Positions 12,027 through 23,283 of a stretch of 64,000 bases of DNA are shown one piece after another. Both the position numbers and the translations under genes were made by a program. The first letter of the stretch is position 1. Every line of letters starts with the position of its first letter. The notes beneath the pieces were generated by a model. That model made no database searches. It worked only from the letters and a program-made list of their open reading frames with translations, and was not told the DNA's origin. Origin of the DNA: Artemisia argyi (Eukaryota > Streptophyta > Magnoliopsida > Asterales > Asteraceae); the NCBI GenBank assembly GCA_030686995.1, contig CM060709.1:304433857-304497856 (forward strand), in the 5' to 3' direction.

Positions 12027-12676
12027 CTGGAGGCGCGCTAACGATGCTTTGTCTTATTTAAGCTAAGAGACGTAAGAGGAAACCTAATACTCCGGAAGAA
12101 CAAGGCTGAGATCGTTTGCAAGAAATTGCTCAAACACCTGGTTCAACGATGATATTTGGGCTTAGATAATAGACGCTAGGATATTCTCGGCCTTACTACC
12201 TGCAGGATTCAAATTTGAATCCTCTACCGAAAAATCTCAAACTTTAACAAGTTACACTTCTAAAGCTAAACAAACTGATCCTATCATATTCATCTGGTAT
12301 TTGATCTTGTGTCTTGAATTACAATGCTAAATAAGTAAATATCATTCTTATAGATATTTTGGCAAATTTTGACAAAGAAAAACATTATATTTTTTCTTAT
12401 CTTTACAAACCTACAAAACTTTCTATTCTTAAATCCATACAGTCATGCACAAACAAAAATCAAAGCAATGGCATGGGCGTTTCCAATTGGCGAATTGAAT
12501 AATTTACAAGCAGACGTGATAGTGGTAGGTACCAAACCTTTACAACTGGCCCATACACCATCCACCAATCACACATCTCCACGTATCCACCCATCCCACC
12601 ATCCATCATTCCATAAACATTTACCTTTCCTTTTTTATCTCCATCTTCTCATCCCAAACAAACAGGAAACCAAAAA
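12027..12676 (+). promoter_or_regulatory. 5' flank of the subtilase gene
   Basis: No ORF that looks real; the 117-codon ORF here overlaps the subtilase start in another frame and is composition-driven. A CT/CA-rich leader at 12540-12670 precedes the start codon. No convincing TATA box was seen, and part of the upstream sequence is retroelement-derived. Confidence 0.35.
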
Positions 12677-14977
12677 ATGGCAACATTTCAATTCCATCAT
12701 CTCCTCATTTCCTTCTTATTAATCATCTCACTAAAACCCACTGAATCATCATCAACACATCAAAAAAAGAGCTACATAATCCACGTGGCAAACTCTCAAA
12801 AACCCTTAACACACTCCACTCACACTCACTGGTACACATCCCTCGTCAAAACAGTCGCACCAGATCACCAACCGGAAGATCTACTCTACACTTACGAGAA
12901 ATACATCACCGGATTCTCCGTCAAGCTGACACGTGGACAAGCTCATGAGCTACGTCATCAACCTGGTGTAATCTCCGTTATCCGTGACCGAAAACGTGTA
13001 CTACACACAACACATACACCCGCTTTTTTGAACTTGGCTGATACTTATGGTTTGTGGCCTAACGCTGAGTATGGCGATGACGTCATCGTTGGCGTGTTGG
13101 ACACTGGTATATGGCCTGAGCGTGAGAGCTTTAGTGACGAAGGATTGTCCCCCGTGCCAGCTAGATGGAAAGGTGGCTGTGTAGTGACGTCAGATTTTCC
13201 AGCTAGTGCGTGTAATAAGAAGATTATTGGCGCGAAAGCGTATTATAGAGGATATAGTTCTAGTTTAGGTGGGGCGAATAACGCGACAAATGGCGCGTTG
13301 TCGCCCCGTGACACGGAGGGTCACGGGACGCATACCGCGTCAACTGCGGCGGGAGATGTGGTACCTAATGCGGGTTTTTATGACTTCGCGAAAGGCGAAG
13401 CGAGAGGGATGGCTACTAAAGCTAGGATCGCGGTTTATAAGATATGTTGGGATGAAGGTTGTTATGATTCCGATATTTTAGCGGCTTTTGAACAAGCTAT
13501 AATAGATGGAGTGGATATCATTTCTTTATCTGTTGGTAGTTCGGGTTATGCTCCTCAATATTATCGTGACTCTATTGCGATAGGGTCGTTTCATGCTGTG
13601 AAGAATGGTATTTTGGTTTCTTGTTCCGCAGGTAATTCAGGTCCAGATGCGTATACCGCTACAAACATCGCGCCGTGGATATTCACTATTGGAGCATCCA
13701 CGATTGATCGCGAGTTTCCAGCGGATGCTATTCTGGGCGATGGGAGGGTTTACGGGGGTGTTTCGCTTTACTCTGGTGATGGACTTGATGAAAAGCAGTA
13801 TCCATTGGTTTATGGCGCGGATTGTGGTGATAGGTATTGTTATTCGGGGAAATTGAACGCGACTTTGGCTAAGGGTAAGATTGTGATTTGTGACCGTGGG
13901 GGTAATGCTAGGGTTGATAAGGGTAACGCGGTTAAGTTAGCTGGAGGTGTTGGTATGATTCATACTAATACAGATGAGAACGGCGAGGAGCTTCTCGCCG
14001 ATGCTCATGTTATTCCAGCTACGATGCTGGGTGCATCGGCTGGAGATAAGGTGAAAGAGTATGCGAAGACAGAATCGTCGCCTACTGCGACGATTGTGTT
14101 CAAAGGGACGGTGATTGGAACATCACCGTCCGCTCCACGTGTGGCGTCTTTCTCAAGCCGTGGACCTAATTACCGCACGGCTGAGATTCTTAAACCAGAC
14201 GTTATTGCCCCTGGTGTAAATATCTTAGCTGGTTGGACTGGATACACTAGTCCAACTTCATTGGATACTGACTCTAGACGTGTCGAGTTCAATATCATAT
14301 CAGGAACATCTATGTCGTGTCCTCACGTGAGTGGTTTATCCGCCTTGTTGCGTAAGGCTCATCCAACATGGTCCCCGGCTGCAATAAAGTCCGCTTTGAT
14401 GACTACCGCTAGGTATTTGGACAACATTGGTGAGAATATTACAGATCTTGCTACTGGTGAACAATCTACACCATTTGTTCATGGATCAGGACATGTGGAT
14501 CCAAATAGAGCTCTTAACCCCGGGTTGGTGTATGATGCTGGTGTTGATGATTACGCCGCTTTCCTTTGTGCCATTGGATACGATTCCAAGAAAATAGCAA
14601 CTTTTGTTGCGGATCCAATTGATTGTAGTGTAGGAAAGCTAAGTAGTCCTGGTGATCTAAACTATCCATCTTTCTCAGTCGTGTTTGATAAAAAGGGAGG
14701 TGTTGTGAAGTATAAGAGGACAGTGAAGAATGTTGGTGATGTCGATTGTGTTTACAAGGTGAGCGTGAATGCTCCTTCAGGTGTGGATGTTGTTGTGTCG
14801 CCTGCAGAGCTTAAGTTTAGTGAAGAAAAGAAAGAGGCTGAATACGAGATCACTTTTAGCTCAAGTGGTGGTTCATCCGCAGCTTTTGGTTCGATTGAGT
14901 GGAGTGATGGTGTGCACAATGTGAGAAGCCCGATTGCTGCTTCTTATAGTTCGAGTTCTTGGCAAATGAGCATGTAA
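12677..14977 (+). CDS. Subtilisin-like serine protease, SBT1.4-like (intronless)
   Basis: A single 766-codon exon. Signal peptide at about residues 1-24 (hydrophobic LLISFLLIISL), then an I9 prodomain (YIIHVANS to about residue 110, HTTHTPAF cleavage region), then the S8 catalytic domain. Catalytic Asp142 is in VGVLDTGIWP, His216 in RDTEGHGTHT, the oxyanion Asn about 320 in SAGNSGP, and Ser545 in ISGTSMSCPH. A PA domain is inserted at about 365-480 (GKIVICDRGGNARV) and a fibronectin III-like tail at about 655-755. Length and domain order match plant subtilases. The motifs around YKICW.GGCYDSDILAA and LSVG.SG are closest, from memory, to Arabidopsis SBT1.4, a senescence-associated apoplastic protease. 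The start is chosen because the ATG (aaaaATGGC) directly precedes the signal peptide. Coding GC is clearly above the flanks, and no disruption was found. A secreted endopeptidase is near certain; the substrate is unknown. Confidence 0.97.
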   Translation: MATFQFHHLLISFLLIISLKPTESSSTHQKKSYIIHVANSQKPLTHSTHTHWYTSLVKTVAPDHQPEDLLYTYEKYITGFSVKLTRGQAHELRHQPGVISVIRDRKRVLHTTHTPAFLNLADTYGLWPNAEYGDDVIVGVLDTGIWPERESFSDEGLSPVPARWKGGCVVTSDFPASACNKKIIGAKAYYRGYSSSLGGANNATNGALSPRDTEGHGTHTASTAAGDVVPNAGFYDFAKGEARGMATKARIAVYKICWDEGCYDSDILAAFEQAIIDGVDIISLSVGSSGYAPQYYRDSIAIGSFHAVKNGILVSCSAGNSGPDAYTATNIAPWIFTIGASTIDREFPADAILGDGRVYGGVSLYSGDGLDEKQYPLVYGADCGDRYCYSGKLNATLAKGKIVICDRGGNARVDKGNAVKLAGGVGMIHTNTDENGEELLADAHVIPATMLGASAGDKVKEYAKTESSPTATIVFKGTVIGTSPSAPRVASFSSRGPNYRTAEILKPDVIAPGVNILAGWTGYTSPTSLDTDSRRVEFNIISGTSMSCPHVSGLSALLRKAHPTWSPAAIKSALMTTARYLDNIGENITDLATGEQSTPFVHGSGHVDPNRALNPGLVYDAGVDDYAAFLCAIGYDSKKIATFVADPIDCSVGKLSSPGDLNYPSFSVVFDKKGGVVKYKRTVKNVGDVDCVYKVSVNAPSGVDVVVSPAELKFSEEKKEAEYEITFSSSGGSSAAFGSIEWSDGVHNVRSPIAASYSSSSWQMSM

Positions 14978-15833
14978 TTTCGGCATTTTATTTTTTCAAA
15001 TGCTGGCTCAACAAGAGATGGATTGTTGGTTTTACGGTTTGGTTAGTTGGTAAGTTATCGCATCATTAGCTCGATCACACGGGTTTTTCGATGGTAATCT
15101 TTGTATTTTCTTTCTTTTGGTTTATGTCGAGGTTACATCATAATAATGTATCAGTTGCTCTCTTGTTGTAAAAATAGCAAAATATAAGAAAACATGTGTA
15201 CTAGTTACCACTACTCAATTAACGGGTCCTTGTATTGTTTTGTTTCTTTTAGTAAGATCTTGCTACAAGTGTTAGATGATTGATTGATTCCTAATGAGCT
15301 TAAAAAGATAATTTGTGTGAAGTTATGAATCACACTAGAAGTAGATATACTGTGAGACGATCCGTATCCACTATGAGTAATACAAAAGGATGTATGTTGG
15401 AAGATTAAATGAACAAAAGATGACATCTTTAGATTCGAATTAAAATGAGATCCATTTGAATCATGCAAGGACTCATGAAATGAATGGATAAATGTATAAA
15501 ACCTGGGTTTTATCTTGCACAAAGTGTTCACCAAAATGAAATTAGCAGATTTGGAAACACGAAGATAGATGAAGAACCACTTTTGCAACATTACAAGATC
15601 CAAAATTTGCTTTGGAAAAAATTTTACTAGTATTTTTAATTGTAGAAGGTGGAGACATGTTTATTATATATACTCCGTAATACTTAAGATAATTAGCATC
15701 ATAAACTATGCTAATTTAACATAGTTTAGAAACCAACGCAGGTGAACATGTCCAAGGAATATATATGTTTTTGAAAAAAACACTGAATGCAAACATGTTA
15801 TAGATAACATCAAACGAAAGGTATATCAACAAA
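14978..15833. other. Subtilase 3' region and intergenic spacer
   Basis: T-rich 3' UTR-like sequence to about 15180. The 130-codon minus-strand ORF at 15211-15603 has no recognisable domain and lies in AT-rich sequence with ordinary intergenic composition. Nothing else supported. Confidence 0.4.
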
Positions 15834-15915
15834 GACACTTTGGCCGAGTGGTTAAGGCGTGTGCCTGCTAAGTACATGGGGTTTCCCCGCGAGAGTTCGA
15901 ATCTCTCAGGTGTCG
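15834..15915 (+). tRNA. trnS-GCU (nuclear): tRNA-Ser(GCU)
   Basis: The 82-nt sequence folds as a class II tRNA. Acceptor stem GACACTT pairs with AGGTGTC; the D arm is GCCGAGTGGTTAAGGC; anticodon stem TGTGC/GTACA holds loop CTGCTAA, giving anticodon GCT. The long variable arm is a GGGGTTTCCCC hairpin, and T stem GAGAG/CTCTC holds TTCGAAT. The discriminator base is G, as expected for serine. CCA is not encoded, consistent with a nuclear gene. Internal A box (TGGCCGAGTGG) and B box (GAGTTCGAATC) are intact. Confidence 0.96.
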
Positions 15916-15923
15916 AAATAATA

Positions 15924-15929
15924 TTTTTT
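15924..15929 (+). terminator. RNA polymerase III terminator
   Basis: A run of six T on the sense strand 9 bases after the tRNA, the usual stop signal for polymerase III. Confidence 0.8.
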
Positions 15930-16440
15930 ATTATTATCTTTTTTAATTATTTTATTATTATTATTATTATTATTATTTTTAAATCTACTTAGCTGTACAA
16001 AAATGCGTGCATATACACTTGGCTTGAAAAATGTACAAAAATTCATTGTTGTTCAATTTTTTTTAACAATTGTTTGTTAGATGGAAAACAAAGAAAAACA
16101 ATTGAGTTTTATATAGTTACCAATTAAGTAAGAAATGAAAGCGTATCTTCATTTTATTGGCATCAACAAAGGCGTCAACCAAATTCAAGATTCCTAATTA
16201 TGTTTATATTTTTACAAATTAATTTCTGTGCACCAAAATAAATAAAATTTTGTTTATCGATAGCATAAGATCTGTAAATTGATAGTTTATCAAAAAAATT
16301 GTTCTACACTAATTCATCAATCAGATCCAAATCTGAATAGATCTCTTTTGTATAATTATGATTCAAAACAAAGCAAAGATAAGCACCATTTACGCTATTA
16401 ATTTCAAATTGAAGTTTTCAACCTTATAATCATCCATTGT
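15930..16440. other. AT-rich spacer
   Basis: Contains a short (TTA)n tract at about 15948-15978 and otherwise unremarkable AT-rich sequence. No gene seen. Confidence 0.4.
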
Positions 16441-16448
16441 CATACAAT

Positions 16449-16806
16449 CAATGTTTTGAAAACCGGGTCGATTGGGCACCGGGTCAACCGGTTCGACCGG
16501 TTGGACCGCCGGGTCAACCCGGTTTTCAATTTTTTATTATTTTTTATTTTTTTGACCGGGTCAACCAGTTCGGCCGCCGGGTCAACCGGGTCGACCACCG
16601 GGTCAACCCGGGTTTTTATTAAAATATTTTGAAAAAATGAAACCCGGCCGGGTTTCGAGAACCGGGTTGACCCGGGTCACTCAAAACCCGGCGGGTCAAA
16701 CCGGTTAATTCGGTTTTAGAAACCCTGGTTGTTTTGACCCGTTTTTTCGGCCGGAACCGGTCGAACCGGTTAACCCGGCCGGGTCGACCCGGGTTTCAAA
16801 ACCTTG
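16449..16806. mobile_element. hAT-type MITE with CCGGGTCGACC-rich interior
   Basis: Ends CAATGTTTTGAAAACCGGGTCGA and, inverted, CAAGGTTTTGAAACCCGGGTCGA. A perfect 8-bp duplication CATACAAT is at 16441-16448 and 16807-16814. The 358-bp element is built of GGTCAACCGG/CCGGTCGAACC words in both orientations and would fold strongly. Its apparent ORF (16437-16622) is a by-product. Confidence 0.88.
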
Positions 16807-17101
16807 CATACAATTAATTGCTCCAAATTATGAATTTCAAATATGAACACAAATGGGTTTATAGGTGTTCTGTGATTTTCTCGCATCATGTGATACTCAC
16901 TTGCTGTACTTGTTTAGCCTAAAGTCCAAAGAATATGTTTTCCACTCCAAAAGGCTAGGAACATAGAGAATTTGTATTGTGTTGTAACCGGAATTCAAGA
17001 GAAAACTGATTTCTCCATTTTTTCCCCAAACGTACCAAACACGAGAATTTTATCCATTTCCATTTCATTGAATTCATTTCCTCCAATCAAACATGCCCTA
17101 A

Positions 17102-17219
17102 GGGAGTGTTTGGTATGTTTGTTAGGGTCAGGAATAGAAATAGGAAATTAAAAAATGATTTATCTTTCCATTAAATTTATTCTTTCTGAATTTATTTCCT
17201 CTAACCAAACATGCCCTAA
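17102..17219. mobile_element. Small MITE unit in a tandem arrangement
   Basis: The 118-bp unit starts GGGAGTGTTTGGTATG, ends CCAAACATGCC, and is flanked on both sides by CTAA. The preceding sequence ends, and the following begins, with the same terminal words (ATGCCCTAA|GGGAATGTTTGG), so two or three related units lie end to end. The TAA flank suggests a Tourist/Harbinger-like origin. Confidence 0.5.
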
Positions 17220-18551
17220 GGGAATGTTTGGTATGGTTGAATGGAAAGAGGAGAAAGGGATTTGAGGGCATTTCTCATGTTAGTTGGTCAGGAATAAAAA
17301 TATGTTTTAAAAAACGATTATCTTTCCACTAAATTTATTCTTTATGAAAAGTGGAGAATGGGTGAAAAACAAAAAATGGCCATGCTTCTATTCCTCCATC
17401 ATTTTCATCGAGAATGAGGAGTTTAGTTAAAAACGCGAGATGATAAGTGCCTTCAACCACATGCAAGGCACATTCATTTCAAATAAACCCCCACTTCAAA
17501 TTCATCTCTATCAACTGCAAAGCTTCCTTCCCAAAATAAAAAAGATCCGCTTATAAAATCGATATGGATGTTGGTGTACATTGTTTTTCATGACTGAGAG
17601 TAATGTGTGGGCTCCTGTTTTACTCACGTTTCTGTTAGCCTCAAAAGAGTCAATCATTCTCTATTAGTGGCAAGTGTATAATGTTTAGGAGTCTCGTATA
17701 AGTTGTAATAGGTCACTTAATTAATATTGGGCTTGGACTAGTTGTAAGTTAGACAAATAATACATGTAAATAGACTAGTTAGTAACTAGTCCATCCAAAG
17801 TCCAAAAAAGGTCCAAGATGAAGCCCAAGCCCATCACCACACACTTCCTAGGCGTTTATAAGCTCTTAACCACCTCATTTGTCAAGTGTGGTTTGTAGTG
17901 TGTGATTGTGAAGTGTGTGTAGAAATCACCTACTTTGTATTCTTCTCTATTTTTTTTTTTAAATAAATCACCTACTTTCTCTTTCTCTGTTTAAGTGTTT
18001 TTCTATGTTATTTGTCAGAGTGGCGTCGTTGTCGGTGTAACCTCATATTTTAATATGTAGTAGTAGACCTGGTGCTAAACATACCATAGGAATAGATGCA
18101 AACATAATCACTATGAAGACTGCAACTATTACAAGACTACCAAATCATTTGAAAGTTAAACTTCTTGTTGTGGACTTGAGGCTATTGCATGTTATTACAA
18201 GACTAACAAACCACATGAGAGCTAAGTTACTGTACTCACAAGAGGTCCGAATTTTTTTCTCGATGTGGGTGATAGCTTGGATCATTTGTAGAGTGGCTTG
18301 GCTTGAAGCTTTAATGAATACAAGTTATGTTGTATATCGAATGTTATTTTTAACTGAACATTTTTGTTAGGCCAAAATATAAAAATTATATTTAATACTC
18401 TATAGCTTTTTAAGTATGAATGTGTCATGAATGATGCTACAAAAATGGATAAATTCTACAAACCCCACATGTTGTATATGTGTTTCGAAGTAAGAGAAAA
18501 TATAGCCTAACTCGTCACTTGCATATTCCGTTTGGTTTTTTAACATCACCA

Positions 18552-18589
<38 letters not shown>

Positions 18590-19415
18590 AACAATGTATA
18601 GATGCATTATCAAATTAATCAGCAATTAAAAACAACGATTCTGATACATAAGCGCATTTCCATTCCATTGCATAACATATCCAAACAGAAGAAACATGAT
18701 TCTCATGTCGATTCTCCTTTGAGTGTTGCATGTGCTTTGAATGGATTGTGATTGTCTGTACTTTGAGTGTTGCCTGGTGACTGGTGTGCTACTAGTATGT
18801 TAGTTCCAAGTGGATACATGCTGGTTGGAATCAAAAGTTCAATTGTGGTTTTATAAACATATGGTCTGCAGTTTTCATGTTTGGGCAATCCTAAAGTGAA
18901 GGGTTCTGTGACATTTTTGTCTTGATGATCATTTAGGCGGGACATGGAAGATACTCCTTTGTTGTCATTGGGTCAATTTGTTGCAGGAAGTGCTTTGGAA
19001 GATGGTCTTCATGTAATGGGTAGAATATAAGGATTCTGCACATCTATATTTTATTGTGTTTTTTTGTCTTGTTGTCTATTTTAGGTGAGGCACTTCCATG
19101 TATCTTTATTTTTATTTATTTATTTTTCGTTCATGTCGATTCTTTAAATATATTAGACGCAGGAGGCAATCCTTTTTTTCCGGCCTCATTTATGCAATTT
19201 CATTCTCTGTTACATTTCTGTTCTTAGCAATCCAGTCGTACCAAACGTCCCCTAAGGAATACAATGGGAGTTTTCATTACATTGATGTTGTTTGGTTAAA
19301 AAGTTATAGAGGAGTGAAAAACATGTTTTTTCTTTTACTTCCGTACATTAATTCATGTAATGGGTGAATGGGTAATGACTTATGAATTATGAGTACTTTA
19401 TTACAATTTCTTATT
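17220..19415. other. Intergenic, with possible LTR remnant and poly-A tract
   Basis: 17650-18060 (stop-rich, with TGTGTG words, GCCCAAGCCCATC and a GTGGCGTCGTTGTCGG segment after it) looks like a retroelement LTR remnant but has no partner. A long A-run lies at about 18558-18587. Candidate ORFs here are short and featureless. Near 19230-19255 the word TACCAAACGTCCCCTAAGG matches the ends of the MITE unit at 17102. Confidence 0.35.
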
Positions 19416-19726
19416 GAGTAAATTGCAAAATCATTCTTATGGTTTAGCCAAATTGCATGTTTCATCCCTGCCTTTTCGAAAGTGCAGACATCATCTAACC
19501 TTACGAGTGCAATTTTCATCCCCACCCGAAATAAAATGAGTAAAAGGCCCATCATTTCTATTTTATTAAGTAGAAAGAATACAAGAGTAATTTAATTATT
19601 TCACTTTGGCCAAGACGAAATATGCACTCGTAAGTTCCTCACAGAGACGGTGTGTTCACTTTCAAAAAGATAAGGACGAAACATGTAATTTAGCCAAACA
19701 ATAGAGACGACTTTTGCAATTTACTC
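19416..19726. mobile_element. Mutator-type MITE with long terminal inverted repeats
   Basis: Both ends read GAGTAAATTGCAAAA inward, and the inverted similarity continues for about 70 bp (GTTTAGCCAAATTGCATGTT against GTTTGGCTAAATTACATGTT). A perfect 9-bp duplication TTTCTTATT is at 19407-19415 and 19727-19735, the length expected for Mutator-like elements. No coding capacity. Confidence 0.88.
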
Positions 19727-19735
19727 TTTCTTATT

Positions 19736-20571
19736 AATGCATTATTGTTCACAGGCAGACCACCAACTAAAGCAAAGAAGCCCACCTTGAAAATAAAATT
19801 TGGCACCATTATATTTTGCAGTTTGGGCCATTTAAACCATGAAAACAAAATCTAAAAATTATTTGACTTGGCTTGATTAATCAGTCGACTCTAACGGTCC
19901 TAAGTATGACTTGATTTTGATTAGCAATATGTTAAGATTGCGGGATCTTACTGTCAAGATCACGATCTTAATAGTTGTAGCATAGTAGAGGCTTGAGAAT
20001 TTCAAAAGAAAACCGGAATTCAAAACCCCATGAGCAACAAGTTTGACGAGCTTTGAGGCAATAGCTCTGTTGGTTTCAAAGAAGAGGAGTTTGCAAAAAA
20101 TAGATCGCGTTCTACAAAGTGGCCGAGCGGACACTTTCTAAGCAGACTATTGAGTGAGTCTGAACGTTGCTCAATGGTTACCATATCTTGTCTTTGGGTT
20201 GAGTCACGTGGATATGTTAAACAGGGCTCTCTCCTCCTTTTAGTTGCAAATTTCATATATACTCAAACATGCATTAAAAACATTGTACATTATACATTCA
20301 ATACTTGCACTTTGGGTATATATAATGATGAAAGTAGGGTGATATATAAAATTAATCATTAAACTAATTACGTACTTTAATTGTTTTTCTCAAACAATAG
20401 CAATACATTTTCTTTTATTGATATCAGTAATTCCAAGCTTAGTCTAATACGGAGTATTAAATTAATGATACTTAATTTCCAAATACATAACGTAGAAGTT
20501 AAATATACAAATGTAGTGAGTAGTGACCCACACTCCAATACATGCATTTGCAACATTTAATGGAAGCATAC
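19736..20571. other. Upstream spacer of the 125-aa gene
   Basis: No gene supported; overlapping short minus-strand ORFs at 19877-20256 have no features. Contains the plant repeat word TACGGAGTATTAA near 20450. Confidence 0.35.
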
Positions 20572-20578
20572 TATAAAA
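20572..20578 (+). promoter_or_regulatory. TATA box of the 125-aa gene
   Basis: TATAAAA about 95 bases upstream of the start codon at 20673, a usual spacing for a plant gene with a leader of some 65 bases. Confidence 0.6.
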
Positions 20579-20672
20579 ACGCATGTGGGACGTTAGCATA
20601 AATACAAGCAAACTATATACATATTCAAGATCTTAGAGAGTCAACTCTTGCCCTCCATTCTCAACCTGAATC

Positions 20673-21344
20673 ATGGCATCTCTCCCAACAACCACCCTCG
20701 AAATAGAGAAACCACTACCCACCAACACCATACTGCGACACGTAAACAAACGTCGCAGTTTCTGGCGGTTAAGGATGAAGAAGAGGCAGCCAACAGTGAG
20801 ATTAGGAGGACAAAGACACTTACATGTAAGTCTTGTAATGAATATAGTGATCTACTGATCATTAATGCAAAAAATACTACTCCGTATATATGTGTAAAAA
20901 CTTTTATTACCAACAACACTAATTAAATACTCTTTCCGTCTCAAAATTAATGTCCAGATAACAATTTCTTTAGTACACTGTACACTTATAGAAGCTTGAC
21001 ATTTTTTTAGTTATAAACTTCATTACAAGCATCAAAAAATTATAGTTTTAATTTGCTAAAATATGTCTATGGGTTCCTTTATACACTCACATTTTTATAT
21101 GTTTGATATATGTTATTAGCATGGTGGTCGATCTGTAATGGTGAAAATGATTCAAAGAATACGATTTAGATGGACGAATCTGAAGAAGGTATGGGCTATA
21201 AAGAAGTTGAAAGAGTATTATTTGTGTATCTGGAAGGATATAACGGAAAATGATCGAAGCATAGAAAATTATCAACAAATGCTTCTTATGGAGACCTCGT
21301 TCGCAGTTCCTGTTATGGGGATGTCCTTCAACTCTTTTCGTTGA
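20673..21344 (+). CDS. Small conserved plant protein of unknown function, two exons (20673-20825, 21120-21344)
   Basis: Exon 1 (153 bp) ends at a strong donor (CAT|GTAAGT). The 294-bp intron ends TTATTAG, and exon 2 (225 bp) continues in phase 0, giving 125 residues. The protein is very basic. Exon 2 encodes RIRFRWTNLKKVWAIKKLKEYY and ends with ETSFAVPVMGMSF. That C-terminal pattern (KLKEYY ... METSFAVPV) is one I recall from small uncharacterised dicot proteins; no biochemical function is known to me. No signal peptide or membrane segment is seen. The start is the first ATG after the TATA box at 20572. The intron carries a Stowaway-like end (CTCTTTCCGTCTCAAAATTAATG, about 20932). It is probably a real, intact host gene, because the splice and the conserved tail agree. 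Confidence 0.72.
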
Positions 21345-21860
21345 TATTTCAATCTGGTTTTCATGAATATCGATTAAGGATCGTAGTGTTATGGGTGATA
21401 TATTTAAAGCCTATCTATTTTAATTTCTCATTTGATCGTGATTCTTAAAGCCAACAAGGCAACAAAGATTTAGCGAGAAACTAAAAATTAGTGAGAAACG
21501 TAAAATGAATGTTTGTTAATGTGATTAATGGTTTAACTTTGCTTTATAATTTTGTGAATTTGCTGAAAATTTTCTAATCAAATTACTAAAATATAAACTT
21601 GAGAACAAATTGGAAGGTGAATGTACGTTTAAGTTAAAACTCAATGTTGGAATAGCCTAAGCTAAAGCTGAATGTTGTAGAAGTTGAAGCTGAATAGTAT
21701 TTAAAATTGTTTCTTTGTGTGTTAGATACTTTATGTACTTAACTTTGCAAAGTCACCAATTGAGACTGATATAACCAAAAGTTGAGTACATAGAACTACA
21801 AAAAAAAGTTTAATAATACACATAACTAATTGAATTCAAAAGTTGAGTACATGGAACTAC

Positions 21861-21901
<41 letters not shown>

Positions 21902-22249
21902 GTAGAATACACAGAACTACAAAAAGTGAGAAGTTAGATACATTTTCATGTAATTATTAGATATTCTATCACTTACATTTTTTGTATACTTATTAGGTAT
22001 TCACACAAAAGAACTTTTCTTCAAGTTTGAGAATCGTCACTACATCCATTTTGGTTCTGAAGACAAACATATTGTAGATCAAGATACAATCAACGTTAAT
22101 TACACAGATTTTATAACCATTGTATTTTATGCTTTTACTCACTTAAAACTTTATTATTCTGTTAAAAGAAAATTTCATATTGTTTACGTTCTTTATTCTT
22201 TTTTATATTATTCATGTACGTATGTTTTCTTATTCAAATATCCTCTAAA
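21345..22249. other. Spacer with A-rich tract
   Basis: The word AAAGTTGAGTACAT(A/G)GAACTACAAAA is repeated at about 21777-21800 and 21838-21860, followed by a long A-tract (21859-21901). No gene seen. It is probably the body of the Helitron ending at 22280, whose 5' end could not be found. Confidence 0.35.
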
Positions 22250-22280
22250 ATCCCGTGAATTTCACGGGTCTATAAGCTAG
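22250..22280 (+). mobile_element. Helitron 3' terminus
   Basis: CCCGTGAATTTCACGGG forms a perfect short hairpin, followed by TCTATAAG and a terminal CTAG, then T. That is the standard Helitron 3' end (hairpin 8-12 bases before CTRR, insertion before T). The 5' end was not identified. Confidence 0.7.
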
Positions 22281-22320
22281 TGAGCTATAAATGTGATATA
22301 ATTGAGTAATTCACTCTTTA

Positions 22321-23280
22321 GTGCTCAAGGTGTCCTAGTGTTGAGCCGGCACCATCTGCCACGGTACCGGCAGAATCTGCGCCATTCGTGTCTTTACCTC
22401 CTTGGCTTGAGCCAAAGCAAATTTGGTGTGAACATTTGTTAGGCTATTCCGCAAGGCATGGGCCGGTTACTTTGTGTATTATTTATTTTATTTTACTTTA
22501 ATGAGAAAAAAGTTAAATATTTTATATAAACCTTTTTTACATAATCATTTTTACATACAACCTAATCTTTTACTTTCATTTTCACTCTTATTTCTTCACC
22601 ATATCACAAAAACAAGTCACCCAAATGATATTTTTACAATAGCCTTCTCGGAATGCGGCCGCTATACCCATGAGAAAACACCCCTCAACGGGATGCGGCT
22701 GAATCCATTAACCGGGATAATGACCCCGAATTTAACGAGCCATTCAGAGATGATCCGAGACTATGTCCCATGGCAAACCAAGTAAAGCGGGAAAAAAAAT
22801 CGGAGACCACGGGAAGTAACCCGCAAGATTTTGAGGAGGATGTACAAAATGAATTAAGACTCAAACGTTAAGCCGCTCAAGAGATGTACGCGATGACTAG
22901 AGTGAAGGATGCGACAATCATAAAGTTGGACGAAATGAAGTTTCTCGCCACTATTACCGTGGGGTTAACGGACAAGGATGTCGTTATCATACATGCAAAA
23001 AGAATAAATCCAACAAAAATAGAGATGTGAAATGTACTCGTTTAATGTATTTCTTTTTCGTATTTTTTTTCTTTTTAAGTTTTGTCACGTTTTTTAATTT
23101 CGTATTGTAGTTTGTAATTTTTGGTTTTAATGAATGAAAAATTAGCTGCTTTAAAAAACTAGAAAATAAATAAAATGGTGGGTTCTCAAAGATGGGTTTT
23201 GACTTGAGTTATAAGAGATAGTGTTTATGAGTGTGTGAGACGTAATATGACATGACACCCAAAAATGACACCTTGAGCTC
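22321..23280 (+). mobile_element. Harbinger-like element, non-autonomous
   Basis: Ends GTGCTCAAGGTGTC and, inverted, GAGCTCAAGGTGTC. It is flanked by TTA at 22318-22320 and 23281-23283, the PIF/Harbinger target duplication. It encodes only a remnant of the accessory DNA-binding protein, no transposase. Confidence 0.82.
22782..23030 (+). pseudogene. Remnant of Harbinger ORF1 (C-terminal part)
   Basis: A reading frame of 83 codons with one internal TAA shows the tail typical of PIF/Harbinger accessory proteins: a basic Lys-rich linker (KREKKSETTGSNPQDFEEDV), then a charged helix (AAQEMYAMTRVKDATIIKLDEMKFLA). It is comparable with the tail of the ORF1 relic at 26066-26365. The Myb/SANT-like half is missing or unrecognisable. 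Not functional. Confidence 0.55.
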
Positions 23281-23283
23281 TTA

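Noticed and set aside
12369..12722. 117-codon ORF overlapping the subtilase start
   Set aside because: Different frame from the subtilase, whose signal peptide and domains fix the real start at 12677.
13269..13856. Two shorter ORFs inside the subtilase
   Set aside because: Shadow frames of the confirmed protease gene.
15211..15603. 130-codon minus-strand ORF between the subtilase and tRNA
   Set aside because: No domain, no promoter or splice context, composition the same as the spacer.
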